DNA from: Sutcliffiella horikoshii | Lineage (GTDB): Bacteria; Bacillota; Bacilli; Bacillales; Bacillaceae_I | Assembly: GCF_008180725.1 (NCBI RefSeq) | Contig: NZ_VTEV01000006.1 | Span: forward strand, 69,409-133,408 | DNA: 64,000 nt | Direction: 5' to 3' | Shown: piece by piece, positions 44,390 through 53,293 of the stretch | Layout: the number at the start of each line of letters is the position of its first letter | Numbering within the stretch: position 1 is the first letter of the stretch | The notes under the pieces: generated by a model | Databases searched by the model: none | Told to the model about the DNA's origin: nothing | The model's input: only the letters and a program-made list of their open reading frames with translations | Position numbers and translations under genes: made by a program

Positions 44390-45916
44390 ATGGAAAATCG
44401 ACCGCAATGGGGGACAAGAGCAGGATTTATTTTAGCAGCGGTTGGATCGGCCATCGGGTTAGGAAACATTTGGCGTTTTCCAGCAACTGCGTATGAAAAT
44501 GGAGGAGGAGCTTTCTTTGTACCATATTTATTCGCTCTTCTGACAGCAGGGATTCCATTATTGATCCTTGAATTCACTATGGGTCATAAGTACCGCGGAT
44601 CCGCACCACTTTCTTATGCAAGGATGAACAAAAAGTATGAATGGCTTGGCTGGTGGCAAGTTGGTATTGCATTTGTAATTTCTACTTATTATGCCGTCAT
44701 CATCGCTTGGGCCATGTCCTACTCCGTTTTCTCGCTGAATTTAAAGTGGGGAGACGATACTGGAGGATTCCTGATTGGAGAGTATCTTCAAGTGTCTGCG
44801 CCGGGTGAGATCGGGGGACTTGTCCCTTCCGTATTACTCCCATTAGTTATCGTTTGGGTTGTAACACTGGGAATTCTCTTTAAAGGCGTTAAGAAAGGTG
44901 TAGAGGTGGCTAATAAAATTTTCATCCCTGCACTAGTCATATTGTTCTTGATCATCGTTGTTCGCGCTTTGACTTTAGAAGGTGCAGCAACAGGATTAAA
45001 CGCATTCTTCAAACCGGACTGGAGCACAATTGCAGACGGTAAGGTTTGGGTAGCTGCATATGGACAGATTTTCTTCAGTTTATCCATTGCATTTGCCATC
45101 ATGATCACGTATTCCAGCTATCTTCCGAAAAAAGCTGATATTACGAATAACGCATTTATTACTGGTTTCAGTAACTCTGGATTTGAATTATTAGCAGGTA
45201 TCGGAGTATTCAGTATTTTAGGATTTATGGCTGTGCAGCAAGGCGTTGGAGTAGATGAAGTGGTAGCAGGCGGTGTTGGATTGGCATTCGTCGTGTTCCC
45301 GCAGATCATTAATGAATTCCCGGCATTTAAAGAATTGTTCGGATTCTTGTTCTTTGGATCTCTAGTTTTGGCTGGACTATCATCACTCATTTCAATTGTC
45401 GAAACTTTTGTTGCAGGGGTGCAAGACAAATTTAAAGTGTCCCGTACGAAAGCAGTTGCATTCGGTGGTGGATTATCTGCAGTTATCTCCATTCTATTTG
45501 CGACAAAAGGCGGTTTGAATTTCCTTGATGTTGCAGATTACTTCATCAACCAATTCGGTGTGGCACTTGCAGGTCTTGTTCAAGTTATCGTGGTTGTATA
45601 TTTTGCAAGACAGCTTAAATCATTGCGAGACCATGCGAATGAAATTTCTGATATTAAATTAACAGGATTCCTAGGTCATTGGTGGACTTGGTCCTTAGCG
45701 GTCATTACACCAATTGTACTTGGTTATATGATGATTGATCTTATTCGTACAAATATTGCAGAAGTATACGGAGATTATCCACGTATCTTCACGATTCAAT
45801 ATGGTGTAGTTGTCGCAGTACTTGCATTGCTCGTAGGTATTGCCTTCTCCATTATTAAATGGAAAAAAGACGCGTTGGAGCTTCCAGCTTCCTCGTCAAA
45901 GGAGGTCAATAAATAA
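44390..45916 (+). CDS. Sodium-dependent NSS-family amino-acid symporter
   Basis: A 508-residue LeuT-fold transporter of the neurotransmitter:sodium symporter family with about twelve helices. The signature AVGSAIGLGNIWRFP (helix 1) and ENGGGAFFVPYL are present, as are the Na+ and substrate loop residues of helix 6 (GQIFFSLSIAFAIMITYSSYL). A MetS-type small subunit follows immediately, which in Corynebacterium MetPS marks methionine and alanine import. The ATG at 44390 follows GGGGGAGAAAGAGA. Substrate inferred from the small subunit. Confidence 0.9.
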   Translation: MENRPQWGTRAGFILAAVGSAIGLGNIWRFPATAYENGGGAFFVPYLFALLTAGIPLLILEFTMGHKYRGSAPLSYARMNKKYEWLGWWQVGIAFVISTYYAVIIAWAMSYSVFSLNLKWGDDTGGFLIGEYLQVSAPGEIGGLVPSVLLPLVIVWVVTLGILFKGVKKGVEVANKIFIPALVILFLIIVVRALTLEGAATGLNAFFKPDWSTIADGKVWVAAYGQIFFSLSIAFAIMITYSSYLPKKADITNNAFITGFSNSGFELLAGIGVFSILGFMAVQQGVGVDEVVAGGVGLAFVVFPQIINEFPAFKELFGFLFFGSLVLAGLSSLISIVETFVAGVQDKFKVSRTKAVAFGGGLSAVISILFATKGGLNFLDVADYFINQFGVALAGLVQVIVVVYFARQLKSLRDHANEISDIKLTGFLGHWWTWSLAVITPIVLGYMMIDLIRTNIAEVYGDYPRIFTIQYGVVVAVLALLVGIAFSIIKWKKDALELPASSSKEVNK

Positions 45917-46020
45917 TGGAAACAAGTGCGATTATCATGATGGTTGTCGGAATTGTCATCATTTGGGGTGGCCTTGCTGGTAGTATCCTTTGGGCTATGA
46001 AGAAGAGTAAGGAAGCGTAA
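45916..46020 (+). CDS. metS: MetS-family small subunit of the NSS transporter
   Basis: A 34-residue single-span membrane peptide, METSAIIMMVVGIVIIWGGL then AGSILWAMKKSKEA. The ATG shares its A with the last base of the NSS stop codon (TAATG), and AAAGGAGGTC lies in the end of that gene. One hydrophobic helix followed by MKKSKEA matches the methionine/alanine-import NSS small-subunit family. Such subunits are required by MetP-type transporters. Terminator after the stop. Confidence 0.9.
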   Translation: METSAIIMMVVGIVIIWGGLAGSILWAMKKSKEA

Positions 46021-46028
46021 AAATAATT

Positions 46029-46074
46029 AAGCTGCTGATCGAGTGTGAATTCTCGGGTCAGCAGCTTTTTTATG
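46029..46074 (+). terminator. Terminator of the NSS-MetS operon
   Basis: AAGCTGCTGATC pairs with GGTCAGCAGCTT, followed by a T run. Confidence 0.85.
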
Positions 46075-46084
46075 TTATCATGTG

Positions 46085-46216
46085 TGGTTGATTTCCGTTT
46101 CAGGCGCTTCGCTTGCCTGCGGGCGGTCCGTGAGCCTCCTCAGGCTTGCGCCTTCCGGGGTCTCACCTGTCCCTTCCTCCCGCGGGCGTCTACGCGCCTT
46201 CCACTCCAATCAACAA
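46085..46216 (-). repeat. Dispersed ~130-bp element, copy 5
   Basis: GTTGATTTCCG, CAGGCGCTTCGCTTGCC, GGGGTCTCACCTG, CCTCCCGCGGGCG and CCACTCCAATCAAC in the inverted family order. Paired with copy 6, which lies 60 bases downstream in the opposite orientation. The 424-base gap between metS and lytH holds only the terminator and these two copies. Confidence 0.85.
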
Positions 46217-46276
46217 GGTAACTTCATTTATTTAAAGGGTAAAGGAAAAGTATCTAAACGAGTTAACTGAATTTCT

Positions 46277-46409
46277 AGCTGTGTATTGGAGCAAATGGCG
46301 AAGACTCCTGCGGGGAAAGTAGCGACATTGTTGAGACCCCGCAACGAAGTGAGGAGGCTCAAGGTCGCCCCGCGGAAAGCGAAGCCATTTGCGGAAAGGA
46401 ACAGCGGCG
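46277..46409 (+). repeat. Dispersed ~130-bp element, copy 6
   Basis: AGCTGTGTATTGGAGC, GGCGAAGACTCCTGCGGGG, TTGAGACCCCGCAACGAAG, GTGAGGAGGCTC, CGCCCCGCGGAAAGCGAAGCC and AACAGCGG: the best-preserved copy. Opposite in orientation to copy 5. Confidence 0.9.
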
Positions 46410-46444
46410 TTTAACCAAACTAATAAAGTTTTTATCTCAAATCC

Positions 46445-47431
46445 TTAACGCTTTCTTCTATCCACTCGTTCCCAGGATTTCAAGTGTGGGAACGGGTCAA
46501 AGGACCATTCAGAATAGCCGTTGTCTTTGTACATGCCATAGTGAAGATGTGGAGGGAATTTCCCTGCCGTTCCAGGCGGTCCATAACCAGAGCTGCCTAC
46601 TGATCCGATAATTTGCCCTGGTTCAACCACCTGTCCTACTTCTAAGTCTTTAGCAAAGCCGTTTAAATGCGCAAAATAATGGTAGGTATTATTTATATCA
46701 CGAATTCCAAGGCGCCATCCGCCGAACTTGTTCCATCCTTTAATCTCTATGACACCATAACAAGTGGAACGAACTGGGACACCGTAACTTGCAAATATAT
46801 CTGTACCCTCATGCATTCTTCTACCACCCCAGCCGCGTGCATCTCCCCACGTATTTTTGTAGCTGAAATTGGACCGAATTGGTAGAGGAAAAGCATGTGT
46901 ATCAAGCTTGAGTGTTTTATAAGTACTATAAAGTTTCATATGGTTCATAATAAGCCCGACCGTTTTATCGCGCTGATAATACTCCCACAAGGCAATTTTT
47001 ATATTTTCCTTATCTGTACCATAAGATTGGAGATAATTAGCAAATGTAAACAATACATCTTCATCATTTGTGGAATCAGCAACTCCATCCCCGTTTCCAT
47101 CCATCCCCATTCCACCAAAGAATTGGATGCTCATAGGGTTGCTGTCCTGTGTATTTGGATTTAAAGGACCTGCCCACACTTCAGGTTTGTAATAAATACC
47201 TGTAACTCCTTTTGCCTTGGGAATATCTCGTCTTACTCTGCGGACATTTCTTTCATATTGATCAACAGCTGCGAAATAGTACCATGGAATCTGGGTGAAA
47301 GATTGCATTCGGTTATAAAGGTCCTGCCTTTTGGCATATATCTGTTCGTCTGTTAATTTTGTTTCTTCAGCAAAAGCATCTGCAGGAATCATACTAAATA
47401 GGATAATCACACACAAAAGTAGCCGTATCAA
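46445..47431 (-). CDS. lytH: LytH-type L-Ala-D-Glu endopeptidase (M23), sporulation
   Basis: A 328-residue secreted M23 metallopeptidase. Residues 1-22 are a signal peptide with AFA before EE. The catalytic domain (about 185-320) has MHEGTDIFASYG (HxxxD zinc ligands) and PPHLHYGM (HxH). B. subtilis LytH trims spore-cortex muropeptide side chains late in sporulation and lies in the same yun/yut region. TTG start after GGAGTGAGGATT. The gene is convergent with the repeat pair and divergent from lipA, with starts 257 bases apart. Confidence 0.88.
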   Translation of the reverse strand: MIRLLLCVIILFSMIPADAFAEETKLTDEQIYAKRQDLYNRMQSFTQIPWYYFAAVDQYERNVRRVRRDIPKAKGVTGIYYKPEVWAGPLNPNTQDSNPMSIQFFGGMGMDGNGDGVADSTNDEDVLFTFANYLQSYGTDKENIKIALWEYYQRDKTVGLIMNHMKLYSTYKTLKLDTHAFPLPIRSNFSYKNTWGDARGWGGRRMHEGTDIFASYGVPVRSTCYGVIEIKGWNKFGGWRLGIRDINNTYHYFAHLNGFAKDLEVGQVVEPGQIIGSVGSSGYGPPGTAGKFPPHLHYGMYKDNGYSEWSFDPFPHLKSWERVDRRKR

Positions 47432-47687
47432 ATCCTCACTCCTTCCTTTTCTTTCATTTCCTACTTTTAGTTTGGTAAGTTTTCCTCATTTCATAAATAC
47501 TAATTCATGGAAGATTGTCAGGAGTATGTTTGTGGAAGGTTTTGGACTTGTTTCTTTACCAGATGTTTGATAAAGTGACAGGTGTGAATATGTCATTTTC
47601 CCTATGTGATAAGTTAGAATAGTGAAAATATACAGATAAAACATTGATGAAGTCATCTTGAAAATAAGACAAGTTGGAGTTGATCAT

Positions 47688-48584
47688 ATGGCTAAAAAAG
47701 AGGAGTACATACGTAAACCAGATTGGCTGAAAATCAAGCTGAATACGAATGAAAACTATACTGGACTAAAGAAATTGATGAGAGAGCACAATCTTAACAC
47801 AGTCTGTGAAGAGGCAAAGTGTCCAAACATTCATGAATGCTGGGCAGTAAGACGTACAGCTACATTCATGATTCTTGGTGCCGTCTGTACGCGTGCATGC
47901 CGTTTCTGTGCAGTCAAGACAGGATTACCAACAGAACTTGATACACAAGAGCCGGAACGTGTAGCAGAGTCCGTTAGACTAATGAACTTAAAGCATGCCG
48001 TGATTACAGCCGTTGCCCGTGATGATCTAAAAGATGGCGGCGCTGCCATCTTTGCAGAAACAATTAGAGCGGTTCGACGTGAAAACCCTTTTACCACGAT
48101 TGAAGTATTACCTTCTGATATGGGCGGAGTGTATGAGAACATTGAAATGTTGATGGCAGCAAGACCAGACATTCTGAACCATAACATTGAAACTGTTCGT
48201 TCTTTAACACCTCGAGTTCGTGCGAGAGCTACCTATGACCGTTCTCTTGAACTATTGCGTCGTGCAAAAGAATTACAACCTGACATTCCAACAAAATCAA
48301 GCATCATGATTGGCCTAGGAGAAACGAAAGAAGAGATAATTGAAACAATGGATGATCTTCGTGCCAACAATGTAGATATTATGGCAATTGGTCAATATTT
48401 GCAGCCGTCTAAGAAACATATTAAGGTGCAGAAGTATTATCATCCTGATGAGTTTGCGGAGTTAAAGGAAATCGCGATGACAAAAGGATTCAGTCATTGT
48501 GAAGCTGGTCCGCTTGTTCGTTCTTCTTATCATGCCGATGAGCAGGTAAACGAAGCTTCTAAAGCAAGACAAGCACAGGCGTAA
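47688..48584 (+). CDS. lipA: Lipoyl synthase
   Basis: A 298-residue radical-SAM enzyme. The auxiliary cluster motif is [12 protein letters not shown] (Cys40, Cys45, Cys51), the SAM cluster motif CTRACRFC (Cys67, Cys71, Cys74), and RSSYHADE near the C terminus supplies the conserved RSSY serine. It inserts two sulfurs into octanoyl groups, in Bacillus on GcvH, encoded at 21289. The ATG at 47688 follows TTGGAGTTGATC. It depends on Fe-S supply from the suf genes in this window. Confidence 0.96.
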   Translation: MAKKEEYIRKPDWLKIKLNTNENYTGLKKLMREHNLNTVCEEAKCPNIHECWAVRRTATFMILGAVCTRACRFCAVKTGLPTELDTQEPERVAESVRLMNLKHAVITAVARDDLKDGGAAIFAETIRAVRRENPFTTIEVLPSDMGGVYENIEMLMAARPDILNHNIETVRSLTPRVRARATYDRSLELLRRAKELQPDIPTKSSIMIGLGETKEEIIETMDDLRANNVDIMAIGQYLQPSKKHIKVQKYYHPDEFAELKEIAMTKGFSHCEAGPLVRSSYHADEQVNEASKARQAQA

Positions 48585-48627
48585 TAAAAAAAGGTACAGC
48601 TCCGCTTAATGGGCTGTACCTTTTTTG
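48585..48627. terminator. Bidirectional terminator between lipA and yutC
   Basis: AAAGGTACAGC pairs with GCTGTACCTTTTTT around TCCGCTTAATGG, with A and T runs on both sides for the two convergent genes. Confidence 0.9.
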
Positions 48628-49317
48628 TTAGTCGTTTTTCATTTGTTTTCTGAACTCACTTTTATCTGATTCTTCGTTCATCTCACCATCTGCTTCTCCG
48701 TTGCCGTTTTCGCCAGTGTTCAGCTGTTTGCCTTGCGGAGATTTGAGCATTTCATTTATAGTGGTTTCTAAAATTTCATCTACCCTAGGACTTGTTACAC
48801 CAAGGGAACGAAAACGTTCAATATCATGAATCATTTCTGGATTATCAGAAATGTAAACATGATAATAACGTGGTACGATGGATAATCCTGTTTTACTTAC
48901 CTGATCAGCTGTTAGCTCGCGGTCTTCACTGTTTGTTTCATAAGCAATAAGTACTTCTTCATCTGTAACAAGTGTCGCAGAATCCTCTATTGCAGGTAAT
49001 TGAACAACCATTTTGTTGATGATATTGGCAATTTCACCGTAATCCACCGCAGCAATATTTTCATTGTAGCGCTGAGAATTTCTCACTGGCTCAGCTTGGT
49101 CGCGAACGTAACCGAAGCGAGTTTGATCATGGTTATTGCTGTCTCTTACATCATACATATCGTAACGGTGTCCTGTATTTGTATTCATTGGTTGCCCATC
49201 ACGCCCGTATATGGCGCTTCTGGCTTGGCGTTCCTCTGGTGTAGGGTCAAAAGCACAAGCTGAAGTGATTGCAGTAACTAAACTGCATGCTGCAAGAATT
49301 TTTATTGTTTTCCTCAA
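48628..49317 (-). CDS. yutC: YhcN/YlaJ-family sporulation lipoprotein YutC
   Basis: A 229-residue lipoprotein of the YhcN/YlaJ family, whose members are found in the forespore or inner spore membrane. Signal peptide MRKTIKILAACSLVTAITSAC with lipid-bearing Cys21. The domain (about 85-190) contains AANIINKMVVQLP-like helix and VRVSPRY-like strand (LSIVPRYYHVYISDN). The acidic C-terminal tail is rich in Glu/Gly/Asn. It starts with TTG eight bases after GGAGG; the GTG further upstream is part of that site. Confidence 0.85.
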   Translation of the reverse strand: MRKTIKILAACSLVTAITSACAFDPTPEERQARSAIYGRDGQPMNTNTGHRYDMYDVRDSNNHDQTRFGYVRDQAEPVRNSQRYNENIAAVDYGEIANIINKMVVQLPAIEDSATLVTDEEVLIAYETNSEDRELTADQVSKTGLSIVPRYYHVYISDNPEMIHDIERFRSLGVTSPRVDEILETTINEMLKSPQGKQLNTGENGNGEADGEMNEESDKSEFRKQMKND

Positions 49318-49426
49318 TGGAAACACCTCCTTACGTATAGGATTGCCCGTTGAAAAAAATTTTGACTTAGAAATTAGTGGAGAATGGTCTATAATGTAAA
49401 TAAGAGCAGAAATGGAGGAGCGGAAA

Positions 49427-49720
49427 ATGATTTGTATTGGAAACCATTGCTACGAACTGTTGGAAGAAAATCGAAACGGTTTCAACGAAGAAACCTTTCG
49501 CGCTAGATATATTGATGTATTAAATAAATACGACTATATTGTCGGTGACTGGGGTTATAACCAATTGCGGTTGCGAGGATTTTTCGAAGACCAAAATCAT
49601 AAATCCACCCATGACACAAAGATCAGCACCCTTCCTGACTACATTTTGGAATATTGTAATTTTGGATGTGCCTACTTTGTATTGAAGAAAGTAAAGAAAC
49701 CAGCAACGGAAGTGAAATAA
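49427..49720 (+). CDS. yutD: YutD-family protein
   Basis: A 97-residue YutD-like protein: ICIGNHCYELLEENRNGFNEETFRARYIDVLNKYDYIVGDWGYNQLRLRGFF is the conserved block, followed by DYILEYCNFGCAYFVLKK with two cysteines. Function unknown, widely conserved in Firmicutes. The ATG at 49427 follows GGAGGAGCGGAAA. A bidirectional terminator separates it from the convergent small gene. Confidence 0.85.
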   Translation: MICIGNHCYELLEENRNGFNEETFRARYIDVLNKYDYIVGDWGYNQLRLRGFFEDQNHKSTHDTKISTLPDYILEYCNFGCAYFVLKKVKKPATEVK

Positions 49721-49726
49721 TTATAG

Positions 49727-49764
49727 CAAAAAGGACCCCATTAAAAATTGCTGGGGTCCTTTTA
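49727..49764. terminator. Bidirectional terminator after yutD
   Basis: AAAAAGGACCCCA pairs with TGGGGTCCTTTT around TTAAAAATTGC. Confidence 0.9.
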
Positions 49765-50070
49765 TTAGTCATTTTCATTCCCATATGGAGTCTCTTCGTT
49801 CATATTCTTGTCATCATGGGTAGGATGAGCACCGGGATGCTGTCTTGGGATATCCTGGTGAAGGTTTTTGTTTTCATAATTAAAGGCACTGTAATAGCGC
49901 TGGCCTTCACGCCATGGAGTACTTTTATTTTCCACTGGTGTATCCTTACCGCGTGGAGCGCCATAAGGTCCTTCCGGTGTAATTTCTGGGACTATATAGT
50001 TCCGCTGTGTTTCTACATTGGAGAAGTCGGTATAATGCTCTTCTTCTTTATCCTTTTCATCAGTAAACAT
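49765..50070 (-). CDS. Small hydrophilic cytosolic protein, unknown
   Basis: A 101-residue protein extremely rich in charged residues, Pro, Gly, Asn and Tyr (EGPYGAPRGKDTPVENKSTP, HQDIPRQHPGAHPTHDDKN), no hydrophobic segment, likely disordered. I do not recognise a domain. It begins after AAAGGGGATTTTTTC and ends next to the yutD terminator. A similar short disordered gene occurs beside yutD in related genomes, but I cannot confirm that here. Confidence 0.6.
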   Translation of the reverse strand: MFTDEKDKEEEHYTDFSNVETQRNYIVPEITPEGPYGAPRGKDTPVENKSTPWREGQRYYSAFNYENKNLHQDIPRQHPGAHPTHDDKNMNEETPYGNEND

Positions 50071-50144
50071 GAAAAAATCCCCTTTGTCTTAGAGTAAGAT
50101 TAGTTTTTCCGAGACAATAGAGGATTATGATGAATTTCAAGTGT

Positions 50145-50411
50145 TTAGATTACTTCATATAAAAAAGAACGTAATTCTGCTGCATCTTCTTCTGATAGCT
50201 GGTATGCATGCTCCAGATAGCCTGGCTCATCCAGGTCATCACTGCCGATGATAGCAAAACGGTTGCCTTGGATATCGAGTACAAGACTTTTTCCATAATA
50301 GCGATCGGATTTCACTATTGCCAAGTCAAAGCGATTATTTTCCCCCATAAAGCTCACAAAACGGGTTTTGGTATCGACTGTATCGTCATATAAAAAGAAT
50401 TTTTCTCCCAT
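50145..50411 (-). CDS. DUF3055 (SAV0927-family) protein
   Basis: An 88-residue protein matching DUF3055: FFLYDDTVDTKTRFVSFMGENNRFDLAIVKSDRYYGKSLV, with a beta-rich N terminus and a C-terminal helix. Function unknown, conserved in Bacillaceae and staphylococci. The ATG at 50411 follows GAAGGAGGTTTCA; the upstream in-frame ATG precedes that site. Divergent from the EAL gene with 178 bases between starts. Confidence 0.78.
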   Translation of the reverse strand: MGEKFFLYDDTVDTKTRFVSFMGENNRFDLAIVKSDRYYGKSLVLDIQGNRFAIIGSDDLDEPGYLEHAYQLSEEDAAELRSFLYEVI

Positions 50412-50589
50412 ATTGAAACCTCCTTCTTGCATCTTTTTCTAGTATAACAAATACAACGTCTTTCTTGTTATCGGATATTTTCAATTATATCTACGCTATG
50501 TAAGAAATGGGACAATTTTCTTATTTTTTGTGATAAAATAAAAGAAATACAACTTACTGTTTTTTGTCTAGAGAGAAGGGAGCCACTTC

Positions 50590-51897
50590 ATGGGGCGAGG
50601 CTGGAATCGCATAAAGAGATTCTATAAAAAGAATGGCTCACATCTAGTAAAAATAATCCTTCCGTCCAAATATCTGCGTTATTATCCGCCAGTCTTTATA
50701 TTGAGAAATCCAATTGAACAACGTGTGAAGCATACCTTAAAAAAAGGGTTTCAGGTAGCGGTAATTTCATTTTATTTTCCTGACTTGGAGAATATCATTT
50801 CAAAAATAGGCAGGCGTAAATATTTATCGTGTCGTGAAGTTATCAAGGCGCAGCTTAGAAAAGTCATTGGGCAAACATTTGTAGATGAAGAAATCGTGTG
50901 TTTACATGAACAATATAGTGATGGAATTTCTTTGTTATTGAAAGTAGATGCAAGGTTTCACAGTACAACAGAACTTGAGGATAGGCTTGCTAAAGTAAAG
51001 ACTATAATAGAAGGACGCAAGTATAAACAGCTGGATAACCAGCATTTGTGTGTGCAATCTGGTTATGTATTCTTGGAGTCAGGGGAGTATTCGTTGTCTG
51101 AATGCATGCTTAAAGCGCATGTACAGGCAATGGCCATGGCCGAGAAACAGGATAAATTACAGTACCAGCAATTAAAGTTTCAAATAAATCAAATCATTGC
51201 ATTTAAAGATATCACGCTATTGGCCCAACCAATCATGGATGTGTCTAAAGGAGGCATCAAGGCGTGGGAGTTGCTGACTCGGGGCCCTAAAGGGTCATTG
51301 ATGGAAAATCCTTTGCAGTTATTTTCCATCGCCAAACAAACTAACCGGTTATTTATGCTGGAATTACTCATATTAGAAAAGGCATTTCAACTAATTTATC
51401 AGTGCAAAATGAAGGAAGCAATTTTTATCAATTTTACTCCTACTACATTAAATGAGGTAGAGTTAATAGAGAAAATGCTGACCCTACTGAAAAAGTATCC
51501 AGAAATTATACCGCAGAATATTGCCGTTGAAGTGACGGAACAAGATTCTATCGATGGCTTGAAAAATTTTGAGCGAAACATTGTCGCGCTCAGGGAATTA
51601 GGCTTTCAAATTGCCGTCGATGATACGGGTGCCGGTTATGCGAGTTTTCATACCATCAATAGAATTATGCCTGATATCATAAAAATTGATCGTTCTGTTA
51701 TTCAAGATATTGATAAAAATATGGTCAAAGAAAAAATGCTGCAGGGACTTTTGTTAATAGCAAATGAGACAGGCTCTCTCGTGGTTGCAGAAGGAATCGA
51801 GCGTCCCGAAGAGGTTCAGATTCTTTCCAAACATAAAGTGGACATGGCGCAAGGTTATTTTTACGCCAGGCCAAAACTGCTGCAACCGATAACATAA
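50590..51897 (+). CDS. EAL-domain cyclic-di-GMP phosphodiesterase with degenerate N-terminal domain
   Basis: A 435-residue protein. The N-terminal 190 residues resemble a GGDEF domain without a GG(D/E)EF signature, so they are probably regulatory. The EAL domain (about 200-432) keeps the catalytic set: AWELLTRG (the EAL Glu), FINFTP (Asn), VEVTEQ (Glu), VDDTGAGYAS (DD), IKIDRS (Lys), VAEGIER (Glu) and QGYFYARP (Gln). It should hydrolyse c-di-GMP to pGpG. No membrane helices. AAGGGAG precedes the ATG. YutE follows after 35 bases. Confidence 0.85.
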   Translation: MGRGWNRIKRFYKKNGSHLVKIILPSKYLRYYPPVFILRNPIEQRVKHTLKKGFQVAVISFYFPDLENIISKIGRRKYLSCREVIKAQLRKVIGQTFVDEEIVCLHEQYSDGISLLLKVDARFHSTTELEDRLAKVKTIIEGRKYKQLDNQHLCVQSGYVFLESGEYSLSECMLKAHVQAMAMAEKQDKLQYQQLKFQINQIIAFKDITLLAQPIMDVSKGGIKAWELLTRGPKGSLMENPLQLFSIAKQTNRLFMLELLILEKAFQLIYQCKMKEAIFINFTPTTLNEVELIEKMLTLLKKYPEIIPQNIAVEVTEQDSIDGLKNFERNIVALRELGFQIAVDDTGAGYASFHTINRIMPDIIKIDRSVIQDIDKNMVKEKMLQGLLLIANETGSLVVAEGIERPEEVQILSKHKVDMAQGYFYARPKLLQPIT

Positions 51898-51932
51898 CAA
51901 CAGCCAAGATGACATACAAAGGAGAATACAGA

Positions 51933-52370
51933 ATGTACTTTGTGGATCGAGAAAAAATTGAGCAAACGTTAATCTATATTGAAGAGAATATCGCATTGTA
52001 TCAAGAGCATGCCTCATGGAATACCTCCATTGAAAAAAAGGCGCTTGAACGTGTTGCGGTAGCAATCATTGAAGGTATACTGGATGTGGGTAATGCGATG
52101 ATTGACGGCTTTATCATGCGGGACCCTGGCAGTTATGAGGACATCATCGACATCCTTGAAGATGAAAAAGTAGTGACTGGTGACATGGCACAGCAGTTAA
52201 AGAGACTTGTTCGACTCCGAAAAACACTAGTACAAGAATATCTTCTGATTTCTCACGAAGAGGTGGAAACGTGCTTAGCGGATGTACAAGAGACAGTGGT
52301 TGGTTTCTGTGGTGCTGTCCGCGTTTATTTGGAAAATGAATTAGGGCCTGTTTCGGCTTTTAGAAATTAA
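51933..52370 (+). CDS. yutE: YutE-like DUF86 (HepT-fold) protein
   Basis: A 145-residue helical protein of the DUF86 family, in which HepT toxins/RNases carry an RX4-6HXY motif. Here the equivalent segment is RKTLVQEY: Gln replaces His, so ribonuclease activity is doubtful. No MNT-type nucleotidyltransferase antitoxin lies beside it, as for chromosomal YutE proteins. The ATG at 51933 follows AAAGGAGAATACAG. Function unknown. Confidence 0.8.
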   Translation: MYFVDREKIEQTLIYIEENIALYQEHASWNTSIEKKALERVAVAIIEGILDVGNAMIDGFIMRDPGSYEDIIDILEDEKVVTGDMAQQLKRLVRLRKTLVQEYLLISHEEVETCLADVQETVVGFCGAVRVYLENELGPVSAFRN

Positions 52371-52379
52371 TGCAGAGTG

Positions 52380-52415
52380 AGAACGCTTTCTTTTATGAGA
52401 GCGTTCTTTCTTGCT
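52380..52415 (+). terminator. Terminator after yutE
   Basis: GAACGCTTTC pairs with GAGAGCGTTC around TTTTAT, then TTTCTTGCTTTT. Confidence 0.75.
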
Positions 52416-52501
52416 TTTATCGGGCTAGTAAATTGTGCTAACATGAACAGGTTGAAAGAAACCTAAACTAATGAAATGACTATAGTGGAGTGTGAAGATA
52501 G

Positions 52502-53272
52502 ATGAAAAAGTACCAAGGATATTTAATTGACCTTGACGGCACGATGTATCGTGGAAAAGAAAAGATTGAAGAGGCAAGCCATTTTGTAAAAGCTTTATAT
52601 GATAAAAAGATTCCATATCTTTTTGTAACGAATAATTCCTCTAGAACACCACAACAGGTTGCTCAAAAATTAAGAGACTTTGGCATACCGACTTTAGATG
52701 AACAAGTTTTTACAACAAGCAATGCCACGGCCAATTATATTTATGATTACAAGCCTGAGGCGAAAATCTATGTTATCGGCGAGGAAGGAATTAAAACGGC
52801 ATTGCTGGAGAAGGGGTTCGAATTGGTTGATGAGGGTGCAGATGTGGTAGTAAGCGGAATCGACCGATCGATCAGTTATGAAAAGTTGGCTCTTGGTGCA
52901 ATTAATATTCGTAATGGTGCGCGTTTTATTTCTACTAACGGTGATATTGCGATTCCGACGGAAAGAGGGCTACTTCCTGGAAACGGGTCGCTGACTTCTG
53001 TATTGACGGTATCAACGGAAACTCAACCAACGTTTATCGGTAAGCCGGAAAAGGTCATCATGGAGCAGGCCCTGAAAGTGTTGGGGGTGCCTCGTGAAGA
53101 AACGCTGATGGTGGGAGATAATTACCATACAGATATTAAGGCTGGAATGAATGCAGGGATGGATACGTTGCTTGTGCATACGGGTGTGACGACAAAGGCG
53201 CATTTAGAAACGTATGAGGAGCAGCCGACCTATACGGTGGATTCGTTGGAAGAGTGGATAGAAAGAATTTAA
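52502..53272 (+). CDS. yutF: HAD-IIA-family phosphatase YutF (NagD type)
   Basis: A 256-residue HAD hydrolase. LIDLDGTMYRGK holds the nucleophile Asp and its partner, TNNSSRTPQQV motif II, FIGKPEKVIMEQAL the motif III Lys, and MVGDNYHTDIKAGMNAGMDT motif IV. A C2B cap lies between. It probably dephosphorylates a small metabolite such as a sugar or nucleoside monophosphate. Good match to Bacillus YutF. Terminator follows. Confidence 0.92.
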   Translation: MKKYQGYLIDLDGTMYRGKEKIEEASHFVKALYDKKIPYLFVTNNSSRTPQQVAQKLRDFGIPTLDEQVFTTSNATANYIYDYKPEAKIYVIGEEGIKTALLEKGFELVDEGADVVVSGIDRSISYEKLALGAINIRNGARFISTNGDIAIPTERGLLPGNGSLTSVLTVSTETQPTFIGKPEKVIMEQALKVLGVPREETLMVGDNYHTDIKAGMNAGMDTLLVHTGVTTKAHLETYEEQPTYTVDSLEEWIERI

Positions 53273-53293
53273 TTTTTGATGGATAAACATAAA

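Noticed and set aside
46082-46270. 62-residue open frame
   Set aside because: It lies entirely within dispersed element copy 5, with no ribosome site and no domain; repeats of this family often create such frames.
51933-52370. HepT/MNT toxin-antitoxin pair
   Set aside because: No nucleotidyltransferase antitoxin gene is adjacent and the RX4HXY motif lacks its His.
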